From contig JAVLRN010000006.1 of NCBI GenBank assembly GCA_032821775.1, positions 2,542,001 through 2,606,000 on the forward strand: a DNA stretch of 64,000 nucleotides, given 5' to 3'. The position numbers and the translations under genes are program-made. Below are positions 24,101 to 36,200 of this stretch, piece after piece. This stretch comes from Sanguinoderma infundibulare. Its lineage: Eukaryota > Basidiomycota > Agaricomycetes > Polyporales > Polyporaceae. Under the pieces are notes generated by a model. It was not told where the DNA came from. It searched no databases and was given only the letters and a program-made list of their open reading frames with translations. Numbering within the stretch: position 1 is the first letter of the stretch; every line of letters starts with the position of its first letter.

Positions 24101-24615
24101 CTCTATGCGGCGTTTTGAGTTTTGGGGCTGACAAGTGCTTTGGCGAACTTGTAGGCGGTGCTGACGAAGAGCAGGTACTATGATGCGCTTGGGTCGATAG
24201 TAGAGGCCGCGCTGTCTCGCATTCTCGGAGACGTGCTGGCACTGGGGGACATCACGGAGTCGGAGTCGCACCGGCTGAGCGAACTTTGTCATATTTTGAA
24301 CGCGCTGGAGGGGCAGTTCGTGGAGGACCCCGACCAGCCTTCGTTCGTGGTGTCATACGTGCCATCATGGCTCAAGTTCTCGTACCTTTCCGAGCTGCTG
24401 GTGCGTCGCATCTTTCCCGTCTCGCTTCACAGCGCACGTTCTCATAGACCTTGCAGGAAGCGTCGATCGCGGACATCTCGTATCTGTTCGAGGAGGGGGC
24501 GCTGGTGGACTTTGAGATCGAGGAGCTGGTTAAGCTCGTGAAAGCGCTGTTTGCTGACACGCCGCTGAGGGCGAACACGATCAACAAGCTGCAGCAGGGG
24601 CATCCCGTGCGCTGA
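21124..24615 (+). CDS. ZW10/Dsl1-type tethering protein with acidic Trp-rich linker
   Basis: Subunit of the NRZ/Dsl1 complex that tethers COPI vesicles at the ER; ZW10 in animals also serves kinetochores. The start MAFPVPDHLPRKK leads into a helical N-terminal half (QERLRSLSQNVDVLSEGI, HNLLESLRSHSK). The C-terminal half is typical ZW10: LDNARGFIDTTQQERYDECE, LGDITESESHRLSELCHILN, FSYLSELL-EASIADISYLF and LVKALFADTPLRANTINKL. It ends at TGA 24613-24615. Between the halves (about 22990-23480) sits a disordered acidic linker holding tryptophan motifs: AWGFEDS, DDWGFDDD, DDPWGWNGG and SAWDDAWDE, followed by Pro-rich sequence. In yeast Dsl1 a comparable acidic loop with Trp motifs binds COPI coat subunits. 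Family assignment is good; the COPI role of this linker is inference. Confidence 0.88.
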
Positions 24616-24973
24616 TCACTGTAGCGACTTCTTCTCCGGATGTGGCATACGCCACGAGGCTTCCTGTTTTAGCTCGATTATCCCTACGTGCTTCTCTCAT
24701 GCCTGTCCGCAATGCTATCGCTGCGTTTTATCGTTTCCGTCGTTGTACTGCTCTGCTAGATCTGGACGGACGCAGTTTGCAGACGGCAGAAATTTCATAG
24801 GGCGCTTATGTTTGTCGTTCGGATCACGAGGGAAGCGCACGGACCAGCCAAACAATAGTAAGCAGGTCCCAGCAACTCAGACGAAAGTGGGCTGCTCGGC
24901 CTTGTCTTTGTCCACCACACTGCTGCTCGTAGATACCCCGCCTCCCTTGACTTGGACGTCTGGATGACTCGCA

Positions 24974-27900
24974 ATGGCCGCAATTGAAGTAGGACTCCAT
25001 ATTATGGCTCAGACGGCTTGTTTTTAATGCGCTCGTGCGCGTCGGTTCTAGGATTTCGAGACTGCCTTGAAGGACGTGGTGAACGCGAGACGGCTCTCGC
25101 AGTCGAAGATGACCTCGCTAACGGAGATTGCGTTCAAGTGTATGGAGGTGTGTGCTCTCTGTGATCCTTGTGGCGCTTGCTGTGAAATGCGTCTGGCGCT
25201 ACGTCGCCATACTAACCTCCGCCGTCGTCTCGTCTTCCGTTGTTGGCATGTAGAATGATACCCAAATGGTTTCGATCCTGTACCGAACACATAAAGGGCT
25301 CTCTTCCACCGGGAAGACGTGGAGCCTGTACGTGTTCGACGCGCTGGCTCGGGCGGCCCGCCACCAGGTCAACAAAAACCACGTTTATGCTGCAGACGCG
25401 AAGCCCGGGCAGGGGAACGGGGCGACGTTCCTGCAGAAGATTGAGGGGATCCTCGATGGCTTGTTCCAGGATTTGGCGTCGACCGGCAACGATGATTTGA
25501 AGGTTCGTTTTGCAATGTTCGATACTGACCCCGTCTCCTTGTCGTATACGCATATCCCTGTCGTCGCCCACGGAGGTCGACCCTTTGTCTGTAGTCCTCG
25601 AGCGCGTCTATCCGCACACCCCGCAAGCCTGCAGCGCGGGAGACAAGCGAACGCGGTAGCGTTAGTAGGAATCGCCCGGCGTTGGCTGTACGTTTTAGCG
25701 GCAGATTGGCCCTGCTGTGACTAACTACTAGGTACTACCGCGTAACGACGAGGACGCGTCCCGTCGCGCTGTGCGAGATGGCAAAAGTTGTCACATGACG
25801 GACTTGCGCGTTCTTCTCCCTTCGGCTTGGCGAGTGAGAAGGCGAATCCTGACGAAAACTTGTCGTCGACCCGCAGGAAAAGGCCAAGAAAATCCTGGAC
25901 ATCTGGGCGAAGTCGAATACGTTCCCATCCGCTGTACTGTCGCCCCTGTTTGCGTTGTTGAAGGAGGCAGAGAACGAGAAAGGTGCTTATGCTTTGTCCT
26001 ATCGGTTCGCTAAGTACATTCTTCCATGCAATCCATTTCATTTTGCCCACCGTACATCGGACCCTGAAACCGTGAGATGCGAACTGAATCATGGTTTTGT
26101 CCGTGTCAGAACCCGACAATGATGCAGCAGACCAATCAGCGAACCCGACGCCTAACCCGCACAGCGCACCCGCTGTGGCGACGAATCATGCACCCTCCAT
26201 GACGCCCCCCGCTGCTGCCGTAGACATCCAGTCTGCCCTCCTCGCACTCCTCAGCAAGGCATCCAATTTTGTGGGCACGAACGGTGCCGGTCTAGGGTAA
26301 GCAGCGTGCTCACGTTTGCCCGAGAAGCATGGTGCTCAACCTGTCCTTCATTTGCCCCCAGCCAAACAGCACCAAATACCGTGTCTGCGTTATCGGCCTC
26401 GTCCGTCGCCCCATCTGCTCCGGCCGTGCCAGCTCCCGTTCTGGACCCCACCCAGCTCGCGCTCCTCCACCAGCTCGCACAGGCAGCCAAGTCTGCCGCG
26501 CCTGCACAGCCGCAGCCGTACGAGCAGCCTGGAGTTGTACGACAGCAGCCGCCTGTACTCGCGTCCGTAGTGCCATTGAACAGTGCCGTGCCTGTAGTAC
26601 CACCCCCCAGTCACAGTGCCCATGCGACTGTGCCAGAGGCCGGCGGGCCGACGCATGCGTATCGAGATGATCGTTACGGTCCCGGTCCTGCGCACGCGCG
26701 AGAGTTGACAGAGCACGACCGACACCGGCAGCACGCAGCGGCGGATCCCCGCGGGGATTATTACGGCAACCGAACCCACGACCGCGACCACGACCACGAC
26801 CCTGCTGTCCACCCTCCTCCCGATGCCATTGCCAAACCCTATCACGACGAGCACGGGCCCGGGGCCGGTCGTGGCGGCTACGACCGCCATCCCGGGTCGA
26901 GCTCCGGTTACGGATATGACCACGACCGCGAGCACTACCGTGACGGCCCCGCTCCGCATTCGGGCTACAGAGGCGGCTACCGCGAGCGCGGCGGCCACGG
27001 CCACGGCCACGGGCGGGGCCGTGGCGGTCGGGGCAGGTGGGACGATCGGAGAGGCGGGGAGCGCGACCGCGACCGCGACTACCGCGACCGAGACGGCAGA
27101 GGGAGAGAACACGACGAGGACGACGACGATTACGACCGCCGGCGGCAGCGCGACAGCCGCTCCCGGAGCCCCGGCCCCCACCCCCACCCGTTCGGCCGCA
27201 GGGGGCGCGCGTACAGCCCGACACGACGCCGCGACGAACGCGGATACGGATACGGACGGCAACGCGAGGACGAGGGCAGCGGCTTCCGCGAACGGTATAC
27301 GTACCACGGCGCGGGCGCGACGGAGGGCTTTGACGAGTTTGGGAGGGAGCTGAGGCCGGGCTCGCCTGCCGGTGCGGACGGGAGGGGCGCTGCGCCGAAG
27401 GCCCCAGGGCAAGGCCAAGGCCAGAGGGGGAGGGGGAGCGACTCGCCGCCTGCGTCAGTCACGGCGTCGGACGGGGGGTCGGAGCGTCCGAGTCGTCCGT
27501 CGCACATGGAGCCGTCGGAGCCGGAGACGTCGACGTCGACGATGGCGTCGCTGTCGCCGTCGGTCAGTGCGTCTTCGGCGGTGGGGCCCCTGCCACACGC
27601 GTCGTCCGAGACCGAGACCTCGCGAGGAGACAGGCCGGGAGAGGGAGGGCTGGAGACGTTCGACCGCGCGTCGTTCGACCCGGCGCAGCCCGCGTCGTGG
27701 GCCGCGCTCGGCGAGGCGTGGACGGCGACGCATGGGTGCGCGCCGACGCAGGAGGAGCTGATGCAGTTCGTCTTTGGCGGTGTGCCCGCGCCGGGCTTCC
27801 CGCAGAGCGAGCCCGAGGGGGCTGGCCGGGGTGGGTACGGACGGCGCGGGGGACTTGGGTTCCGGGGGAGAGGTGGAGGTGCGGACGGGTACGAGGGGAG

Positions 27901-28318
27901 GGGGCGGGGACGTGGGAGGGGCCGAGGCGGGCGGGGATGGGGAGATCATTACGGCGGACACGGCCGCGGAGATTATGGGCCGCCGCGGGGTGGACGCGGA
28001 TGGGCTGGGGACGAGTATGGGTCCGGGTATGGGGGAAGGGGGAGAGGGGGATATGGGGGTGGGTATGGACATGGGGATTACCAGGACACGGACGCTGTCA
28101 TGCTCACAGGGGCGGGGGATGGGGATGGAGACGGGCCCGCAACCGAATATTCGTGGCAGGAGCCGAGCTACGAGGTGCCGACTTCGTTGCCGTATGGGTC
28201 GGATGACGCTGCACAGGAAGGACAAAGCGAAGGAGAAGGGAACGAGGGGGGCGGCGGAGGGAGCGCGGGGAAAATGCAAAAGGTGGGGGACAAGTGGGTG
28301 TTCGTGCGCGGAGCTTGA
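24974..28318 (+). CDS. CID (RPR) domain protein with RD/RG-rich tail
   Basis: Predicted reader of the RNA polymerase II C-terminal domain, of the group containing Nrd1, Seb1 and SCAF proteins, acting in transcription termination or RNA processing. The first exon is only 15 nt (MAAIE), joined in phase to DFETALKDVVNARRLSQSKM. The CID continues as TQMVSILYRTHKGLSSTGKT, LYVFDALARAARHQV and, after a long intron (about 25503-25880), EKAKKILDIWAKSNTFPSAV. Then comes a Pro/Ala region and a very long RD/RG/SR-rich, DH-rich tail with RGG-type repeats, ending with WVFVRGA at 28318. Near the tail is a short non-repetitive segment, PASWAALGEAWTATHGCAPT plus EELMQFVF, that may be a conserved helical motif. 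I see no RRM, unlike Nrd1 and Seb1. CID call firm, orthology open. Confidence 0.85.
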
Positions 28319-28498
28319 GCGGACAGTCGCTCTCGTTCATTCTGTTTTAATACGGTCGCGTAGTACTTGGCAGCAAGTCGACGTGCTAGGCATACTTAGC
28401 GCATGCCAAACTTATTTCGCCTTTCAAGATTAGTATTACACGCATGTCATGCACCAGGACAGCATACGGAATCGCACTCTATCCCATGCTTCGTTCGG

Positions 28499-29927
28499 TC
28501 ATACAGTCTGCTCTGCGTGCTCGTTGTCCATGCCAGTCAGTTCGTACCCGTACCTCTCTGGGTTGGGCATCCGGCTCCGGCCCGAGTCGTCTTCGCCACT
28601 GTAAACGGCGCGCGCGGTGAATGCTGGCACAGACGCGAACGGGCTCGGCCAGTATATGAGGTAGCAGATGGTGGCACAGGCAATGCCCAGCAGGCTTCCG
28701 ACGATTACGTCCTCTTTGTGGTGTCGCTGACACGGCGGGTGAGTGAGGATCGGCACGGGGAGGACGAGAGGAGGCTGAGACGTACGTAGTCTTCCATACG
28801 GGAGACGGCGACCCAGGTCGCGAAGCCGAGCGGGAGGAGGGTGAGCACGAGGCGTGCAAGTTTGCTCTGCATGAAAGAGCCCGCTGGGACAGGCTGGGTG
28901 AGGCGCCATGCGCCGGTTATGCCGGCGAGGTAGAGCGCGAGAAAGGTCATGCCCGCGAAGGCGGTCGAGGAGTGTCCGGAGGGGAAGGATCGGCGGCCAT
29001 CGAGGACCTTTTCGAGCTCTCTGTTCAAGAATCACAGTCTCAGAAAGTTTTGGATAAGGTTGGATCAGCAAAAGCTCACACAGTCCCTAACAGTCCCTGG
29101 GCTTTCCTGAGGCGCCTTCCAAGCGATTCAGAGGACGTCAGGCCGTAAGGCACGTCTGCCCAAGGCCTGACACAATCTGTCGCGTTTATGTCTGGACAGT
29201 CGGGGCATCAGGAAGGCTCAGGGAGCTCCAGGAACGTGGCGAGCTTTTACTGATATTGGAAATGGAGGATGAGCAAACCCTGTGCAAGCCTTGAGTTCTT
29301 TGTCCCATTTGCAGCGATGGAGAAAGTCGGGGCGCAGGCGACCTGAGAAAGTAGACTTTAGTGTTCGCGCGACGGGAACTGTCTCGCCGGCTCGCTCACC
29401 CACTCGGTTCTTGAGTGCCTCGGTAACGAAGGCAGTCAGCCCTCTGGTAAATACGTCATCAATAAATGCATAGTTGTCCCAACGAAACCCTTGCCTTCCG
29501 GAATAAAGAGCTAACACGCTGTGATGGACTTCGATCATAGAGCGGCGCGCTAGACCGACGAGGATGGTGACGGCGGCGGGTACTATGAAGGCTATAATCC
29601 AGTTGGCAAGGCCACTGATTCTGCACGAAGTTATGAGCGCGATTAGTGGCTGGCGCAAAGGATGGCACGCACTGGTTCGGGTGGTGTTTATGGTCAATGA
29701 GATCGTCTTTTGTGCTGAAGTCACGCTCGAAGGGGGGCAAGGACTTGATGTACAAAGAAGCGGCCCATAAGAAGAAAGAAAAGGTCCTTGCAGAAAATCA
29801 CGAGGTTAGAACACAGGATGTACGGTCCTTGATAAGGAGGCCTTACCAGTCTACGGCGTATGCGCGGTCAAAGAAAGCGAGGAGGGGATGTCTGTCTACG
29901 CCATTGAATAGCCATCCGATAAACATA
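28499..29927 (-). CDS. PAP2-family lipid phosphate phosphatase
   Basis: Integral membrane phosphatase acting on phosphatidate, diacylglycerol pyrophosphate or related lipids (Dpp1/Lpp1 type). It starts MFIGWLFNGVDRHPLLAFFD at 29927. Membrane helices include WTFSFFLWAASLYI and NWIIAFIVPAAVTILVG. The three PAP2 motifs are present: K-x6-RP in KSTFSGRLRPDF, RRSFPSGHSSTAFAGM (the SGH His), and SRMEDY|RHHKEDVIVG joined across an intron, with the second catalytic His and Asp. The tail ends GMDNEHAEQTV at TGA 28499-28501. The exon pair ...KACTG|ELEKVLDG... is split by a 258-nt intron (29021-29278) that contains a MITE of about 191 bp; without it the intron would be about 65 nt. The coding sequence therefore looks intact. 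Divergent to the methyltransferase gene. Confidence 0.93.
29064..29254. mobile_element. Short TIR element (MITE-like) in a PAP2 intron, copy A
   Basis: Element of about 191 bp bounded by ATCAGCAAAAGCTC and its inverted copy GAGCTTTTACTGAT. A second copy in opposite orientation lies at 60338-60514. The two share CCTGACACAATCTGTCGCG, a GGGCATCAGGRAGGCTCAGG segment and the termini, with diverged sequence between. There is no coding capacity. Target-site duplication is not clear by eye. Confidence 0.75.
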
Positions 29928-30245
29928 TTGGACGGCGTCTCGTTAGCGAGCTGCGGCTAGCGGTGCTGTGGGTCTGATCCAACTTTTCGTGAGCAAACTG
30001 ACTAAAATTCATTACAAGGAGTCGGAACACACGTAGAGATATGACAAAGGTTCGCACGAAGCACCGGATGACGATGGGCAAACGGCCGAGCCGAGCCACG
30101 ATGAGTCACGCAGAGTCACGCGTTACCCGACGTGAACGTGACCGGAGCGCACGCGTTGTGCCTCGCGTCGCGTCCGATCGAATTCTCCCACGATTCACCT
30201 TGCCCCTGCTCCTGCCCTGCTCAGCCTGCACCCGCCCTGCAGACA
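29928..30245. promoter_or_regulatory. Divergent promoter, PAP2 phosphatase / DNMT5-type gene
   Basis: 318 bp between start codons on opposite strands. No distinct operator was recognised. Any chromatin control over one promoter would probably touch the other. Confidence 0.4.
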
Positions 30246-33200
30246 ATGCCACCTGCCTCAAAAGCGTCCCGCGAGAAGGGCCAGAAGGCCATCACGTCCT
30301 TCTTTGCCAAACCCAAGAAGAGCGGCGAGTCCAGCAAGGCCACGGAGGACACACCAGGCGATGACGCGCCATCCGACGACGAGCCTGCAGACGACGGGGG
30401 AGGTGACTCTTCAGACGGTGACGGCGAGGTTGCAAAAGGTAATGCCATCGAGAACTCTGATCTTCCCCCCATCCACGAGATCCCCGCCATCTTCTCCGAC
30501 CTCGTCTCCCGCATTCCCCAGATCAAGGATGTCGCCCAGCACCTCAAAGGGAGGAAGATGCGCGTCGCGACCATGTGCTCTGGCACAGAGTCCCCGCTTC
30601 TTGCCCTCAATCTAATCCGACGATATATTCTCGAACACTTCGGCGTCACGCTTGACTACGAGCACGTCTTTTCTTGTGAAATCGAGCCTTTCAAGCAGGC
30701 CTACATAGAGCGAAACTTTCAACCCCCTCTTCTATTTCGTGATGTTTGCGAGCTTGGAGACGACGAAGCGTGTGTGTCCCTCTCCCTTCTTTCTATCACT
30801 CGCTCACATGCTGCTTAGTACCACCGCCTACGGCGCTCTCGCTCCTGTGCCTGGCGACGTCGACCTCCTCGTCGCCGGCACATCCTGCGTCGACTACTCT
30901 AACCTCAACAACGAGAAGCAGGACATTGACGCCAACGGCGAGTCCGGTCGTACCTTCCGCGGAATGATGTCCTGGGTCAAAAATCACCGCCCACCGCTCG
31001 TCATCCTCGAAAACGTCTGCGGCGCGCCTTGGGAAAGGGTCGTTGACTACTTTGAGCGCAATGGCTATTCCGCGACCTACCTCAGGGTCGATACAAAGAC
31101 CTTCTACATCCCCCACACTCGCACTCGCGTTTATCTCCTCGCCGTCGACCAGAAGCGTTCCAGCATGCCCGACAACTGGAAGGCCAAAATCCAGGACCTC
31201 AAGCGACCCGCGTCTTCCACCCTCGATGCATTCCTTCTTCCCACTGACGACCCTCGTATCCACCAGGCAAGACAGAAGCTCGCGAACGAGGCCAACAAGA
31301 CCGTCGGTGGCCGCGGTCGCACCGACTGGAATCGTTGCGAAAGTCGCCATCAGCGCGCTCGCCTTGAGGAGCAGCTTGGCACAAAGCGACCGCTTACGAG
31401 TTGGGAAGAGGGTAAGATCTAGACTAAAATCGCTCCAAAACCAGGTAGCTCATCTAACCTCACAGGCGGTTTCTGCAAGCTCCCAGACTTCGCCTGGAAC
31501 GACTGGGGTATCGGCCAGGTCGAGCGTGTCTGGGACTTGATGGACATCAGCATCCTCCGGTCCGCGATCAAAGGCGCTGACCCATCGTTCAAGACGTGAG
31601 TAGATTTTCCTCTCTGCTACCACTTGAATCGGTTCCACTGACTGCAAGCCTTCAGTCAAGTATGGAACTTGTCGCAGAACGTCGACCGTTCTACAGGCTC
31701 AAGTAAGCCCGGTATCTGTCCCTGCCTGACCCCTACTATGATACCGTACATCACCAACCGGGGCGGGCCCATGGTCGGCCTCGAAGCGCTGTCCATGCAA
31801 GGCCTCCCCGTCAACGAGCTCCTCCTCACGCGCGAGAACGAGGACCAGCTTGCGGACCTCGCCGGGAACGCCATGTCGACGACCGTCGTCGGCGCATGCA
31901 TGCTTGCTGCGCTTGTTGTCGGCCGCAAGCTTCTCAAGGATGGCTCCGAGAGCCGGACGTACGAGCAGGTTCGCGAGGACCGCATGGTCGAGGACGAGGC
32001 CGGCAAGAAGGAAGACGACGACAAGATCATGGAGGTCGACGCTCCACCCGACGACGTCGAGGCGCACGTCACCGGCGAGGACCAGCTCGTTCAGCAGCCG
32101 CTCAACCTCGCCGCGTCCACGTCGCAGCTCTCGCTCGCCACGATCCTCGAGGAGGCCCAACGCTCCGCCCGTCTCTGCATCTGCGAGGGCCGGAAGGACA
32201 TGACTGACCGCACGCTCAACCGCTGCCTCGACTGCGACTCTACCGCTTGCGTCAAGTGCGGTGGCCGTCCCGAGCACAACTACCAGGCTATCGACCTGAA
32301 AGTCCACCCGCGCCTCTCGCCATCGACGTTCGAGAAGGACTTGAAGGCGCTCCTCCCCATGTCGCTTTCCCTCTCGCACGTCTCCGCAGACGGGATCAAC
32401 GCCGCCGCTGCCGCGCACGATGTCGACACATCCCCCCGCCGCTTCACGGAGTGGCGCGCGGCGGTCCTCCGCGCGGCCGCGAAGGAGCTCCGGTTCGTCG
32501 AGCCCAAGCGGCAGGAGACGTGGTCGGTAGTCTACCAATCGCCCACCGCGAAGCTCGAGCTCTCTCTGCACCCCCAGCAACCTCAGTGGCGGCTCTTCGC
32601 GCTGCCCGAAGACAGTGCGCCGGCGAACGCGGAGATCCGACGGGTGCTCGAGCTCCCCGTCGGCCGGTTCGTGTGCACGACGGGCCTGTTCGAGGGCCGC
32701 TGGGAGTGGGCGCTGCCGAGCGTCGCGCGGGTGGACGTCGAGATCGAGGGCGGGGAGGAGCTCGTGCCGGCATGGGAGCAGAAGCTCGGCCTGCAGGGCG
32801 AGGAGTTCAAGAACAAGAGCGTGCACGCGCAGATCGAGGTGCGCGTGCCCGCGGGCGCATCCAAGGCGCTCTTCGACCGCGACGTCTCGGGGACATACAC
32901 GCTCATCGACAGGTGCGGGACGGCGAACGCGGCGCTGCACAAGCGCGAGGCAAAGGACGAGGGGGACGGCGAGGGGAAGTTGCCGCCGATCTTCTTGTTG
33001 CTGGACCCGACAAGGTGCGGGGAGCCGACCGGGGACTCATTCGTGTTCTCGACGAGCACGAGGAGGTACGAGTATGGGGAGAGCCGGCCGATCATTGCGA
33101 TGCTGGAGTCTAGGTGGAGGCAGAGCGATGCCGTGGGCGTGCAGAACGTTAAGTGTATCCTGCCGTGTCGGTGGGTCGCGGGCGGAGATGTCAAGCTTAC

Positions 33201-36200
33201 GGTACGCCTCTTCCTTTGGTGTTTTAACCTCTTTATTGTCTGACTTAAGACCTTGCATCTGCAGCCCGCGTCAGGCCGGGACGCCGTATTCGCGACGCCT
33301 GCGGAGGGCATCACCATGAACGTCTCGCGCGACGCGTGCAAGAGCGCGAGCGCGCTCCTCGTGTGCAAGGTGCCGCTCGGCGCGGAGGCGGGCCCGGAGT
33401 GGTCGCCGCTCGTGTACAAGGAGGTCGACAAGGTGCACGAGCGCGGGACGTTCCGCGCGCTCGCGTGGCTCACGGAGCGGATCCGCAACATCGACGGCCA
33501 GTTCGCGGAGTGGCAGGAGGTCGAGGCGCACGCGCACGAGGACGGGAAGGACGGGAAGAAGGGCAGGGTCGTGGAGTGCCACAGGTGCGCGCCCGTGTCG
33601 CCCGCGATCCGGTGGGCGAAGGGCAAGAAGGGGAAGATCGCCGCCGTCGAGGATACCGTCCAGGCCGGCGAGTTCGAGAGGAGCCTGAAGCGTCGTCCAG
33701 CGCCGTTCGTCACGCAGCTCAGGGTCGACGAGGACGGGGTCGGGATCGTGCGCATCGGAGTGAACGTCACGTCGCTCATGCATCGTGCGCTCTCCCGTCT
33801 CCCCACTGTGACGCGCACGGAGGCCCCGACGCTCTCTTGGCGGCTCAATACGGACTTCACGCCCGCCGTCAAGATGGCGCTTCCGAAGTTCAAGCTCGCG
33901 AGCAACAGGCCCGACAAGGAGCACAAGCAGCCCCCGAGCTTCAAGCTTCCCCTCCGCCCCGAGCAGCTCCGCTCGCTCACGTGGATGCTCGAGCAGGAGA
34001 GCAAGACCGCGCCGCCGTTCGTCGAGGAGGAGATCTCGGAGGCGATCCTCGAGCCGCTCGGCTGGCGCGCCGAGGGCCGCGCCCAGCGCGCGCACCACAT
34101 TCGCGGGGGCGTGCTCGCGGACGAGGTCGGGTACGGCAAGACGGCGATCTCGCTCGGGCTGATCGACTGCGCGGCGGACGGCGTCGAGCGCGAGTTCAAG
34201 AAGGCGACGCACGCCCCAGGGCACATCGCGACCCAGGCGACGCTGATCATCGTGCCGCCGCACCTGACGCGGCAGTGGGAGAGCGAGGTGCGCAAGTTCA
34301 CCAAGGCGCGCTTCGAGGTCGTGACGCTGCACACGGCGAGCAACCTGAACGCGCTGAAGGTCCAGGACGTCGTCGAGGCGGACATCGTGATCGTCGCGTC
34401 GAACCTCTTCCGGAGCACGGTCTACTTGGAGAACTTGGAGGCGGTCGCGGGCGCGGGCGAGCTGCCGGCGCAGGACGGGCGGTTCTTTGACGCGCGGCTG
34501 GACGTTTCGCTCAAGGGGCTGCAGAAGCAGGTCGAGAGGCTGCGGGACAGGGACCAGGGCGCGAAGGCGGTCATGCAGCAGATCAAGGAGGGGAGGAAGA
34601 TAGGTGAGTGGGAGGCCGCTTTACCTTGTTCGAACGTGCACGGCGCTCATTCTGTCGCGCTCGGGCCCTCAGACGAAGCTTCGCAGCTCTTCGCGCAGAC
34701 GAAACGGCTGAAGGGCAAGTCGTACCGTGACGCCGCTGACGAGACCGAGACGAAGCCGAAGAAGAGCACCAAGGACGGTAAGAAGCAGAAGGCGGTGAAG
34801 AAGGAGGAGGCGGAGGACGAAGACGAGCTGCTGCTCAAGGCCGAGTCGTCCACCAAGAAGAGGCCCGCGGCGAGCCCGAGGACGGGCTTGACCGTCGAGG
34901 TCGTCATCCCTGCCGCCCCGAAGCGCCGCGCGTCGCCTGCGTCTAGCGTCGCCACCGGCCCGCCTACGTCTGAGGCCGAGCCCGACGAGGAGTCCGACGC
35001 TCCTCGTGCACGACGCGCCGTGAAGCGGAAGGCGATCGTGATCTCTGACGATTCGGATTCGGACGGCGAGGTGCCTCGGAAGAAGGGCAAGGGTCCTGCT
35101 AAGAAGCGTCCACGATCGAAGACCTCTGACGACTCGGAGTACGAGGGCGTGCCGTCTGAGGAGAGCAAGTCTGAGGAGGAAGAGGATGACGCGGCCTTCG
35201 AGGAGTCGGACGAGGATGTGGACGAGGATGAGGACGAGGACGAGACGCCGAAGCGGGGCAAGGGCAAGGGCAAGACAGCCCAGAAGAAGCGGGCTCCAGC
35301 AAAGAAGCCCCGCTCTGCCCCGGCGACGTCCGAGTCCGAGGACGCGATGGAGGTCGATGACACCGAGTCGAAGCCGAGCGGGAAGGGCAAGAAGCAGCCG
35401 GCCAAGAAACCCAAGAAGGAAGCGAAGCCGCCGAAGGAGAAAAAGCGACGCGAGGCCTCGGACCCGTGGAAGCTCAACTCGTCGACGGTGCAGGGCAACT
35501 GGAAGAAGATGCAGGCGCCGCCGCTCGAGATGTTCCGCTTCGCGCGCAAGATCGTGGACGAGTACACGTACCTGGACGGGAAGGTGCTCTCGATGGTCAC
35601 GAGCCTCAAGGCGGACCGGCACTGGGTCCTCTCGGGCACCCCGCCCATTCACGACTTTGGGACGCTGAAGACGATATCGGCGTTCCTGAACATCCACCTC
35701 GGCATCGATGACGACAACGAGGGCCAGTCGCTGCAGGTCAAGAAGCGGAAGCGCGAGCAGACTGGTGAGTTTCTGTTGGCCGGTTTAGCGTTTGTAGCCG
35801 GTGGTTAACACAAAGCGCAGCCGTTGAGAAGTTCCACTCCTTCCGCGAGGTTCACAGTCTGGAGTGGCACGCGCATCGTCACCAGCTCGGTCAACGGTTT
35901 CTGGATCAGTTCGTTCGCCAGGTTGGTCCATTTTTTCGTTCTTACTTGTTCGTCGTTGATTCGTGCTGCGTAGAACGTCGCGGAGATTGACGAGATCTCC
36001 TGGGGTCAAGAAATCCAGAAGATCATCCTCCCTGCGGCTGAGCGCGCGATCTACCTGGAGCTTGAGCACTACCTCCGCTCGATCGACATGACGGTCAAGC
36101 GCAACAGGAAGAGCGAGAGCGACCGCGAAAAGCGTTTGGCGCAAGCCCTCGGCGACAGCAGGTACGTGTCAGACAACTCGACTTAGGGACCTCGGTTAAC

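Noticed and set aside
26390..27418. 342-codon Val/Ala-rich minus-strand frame resembling a membrane protein
   Set aside because: Apparent hydrophobicity comes from reading the RD/RG/DH repeat tail of the CID protein backwards.
29282..29473. Possible truncation of the PAP2 protein by the MITE
   Set aside because: GT...AG sites flank the whole element and the exons rejoin in phase to a canonical PAP2 sequence, so the element is intronic.
31699..32940. 413-codon open frame on the minus strand
   Set aside because: It is antisense to the DNMT5-type gene. GC-rich codons produce long mirrored open frames; the translation is Arg/Leu/Glu-rich with no domain, while the plus strand carries conserved motifs.
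32583..34418. 611-codon open frame on the minus strand
   Set aside because: Same reason: it mirrors the SNF2 region. Its Ser/Arg-rich composition and lack of any motif mark it as a shadow.
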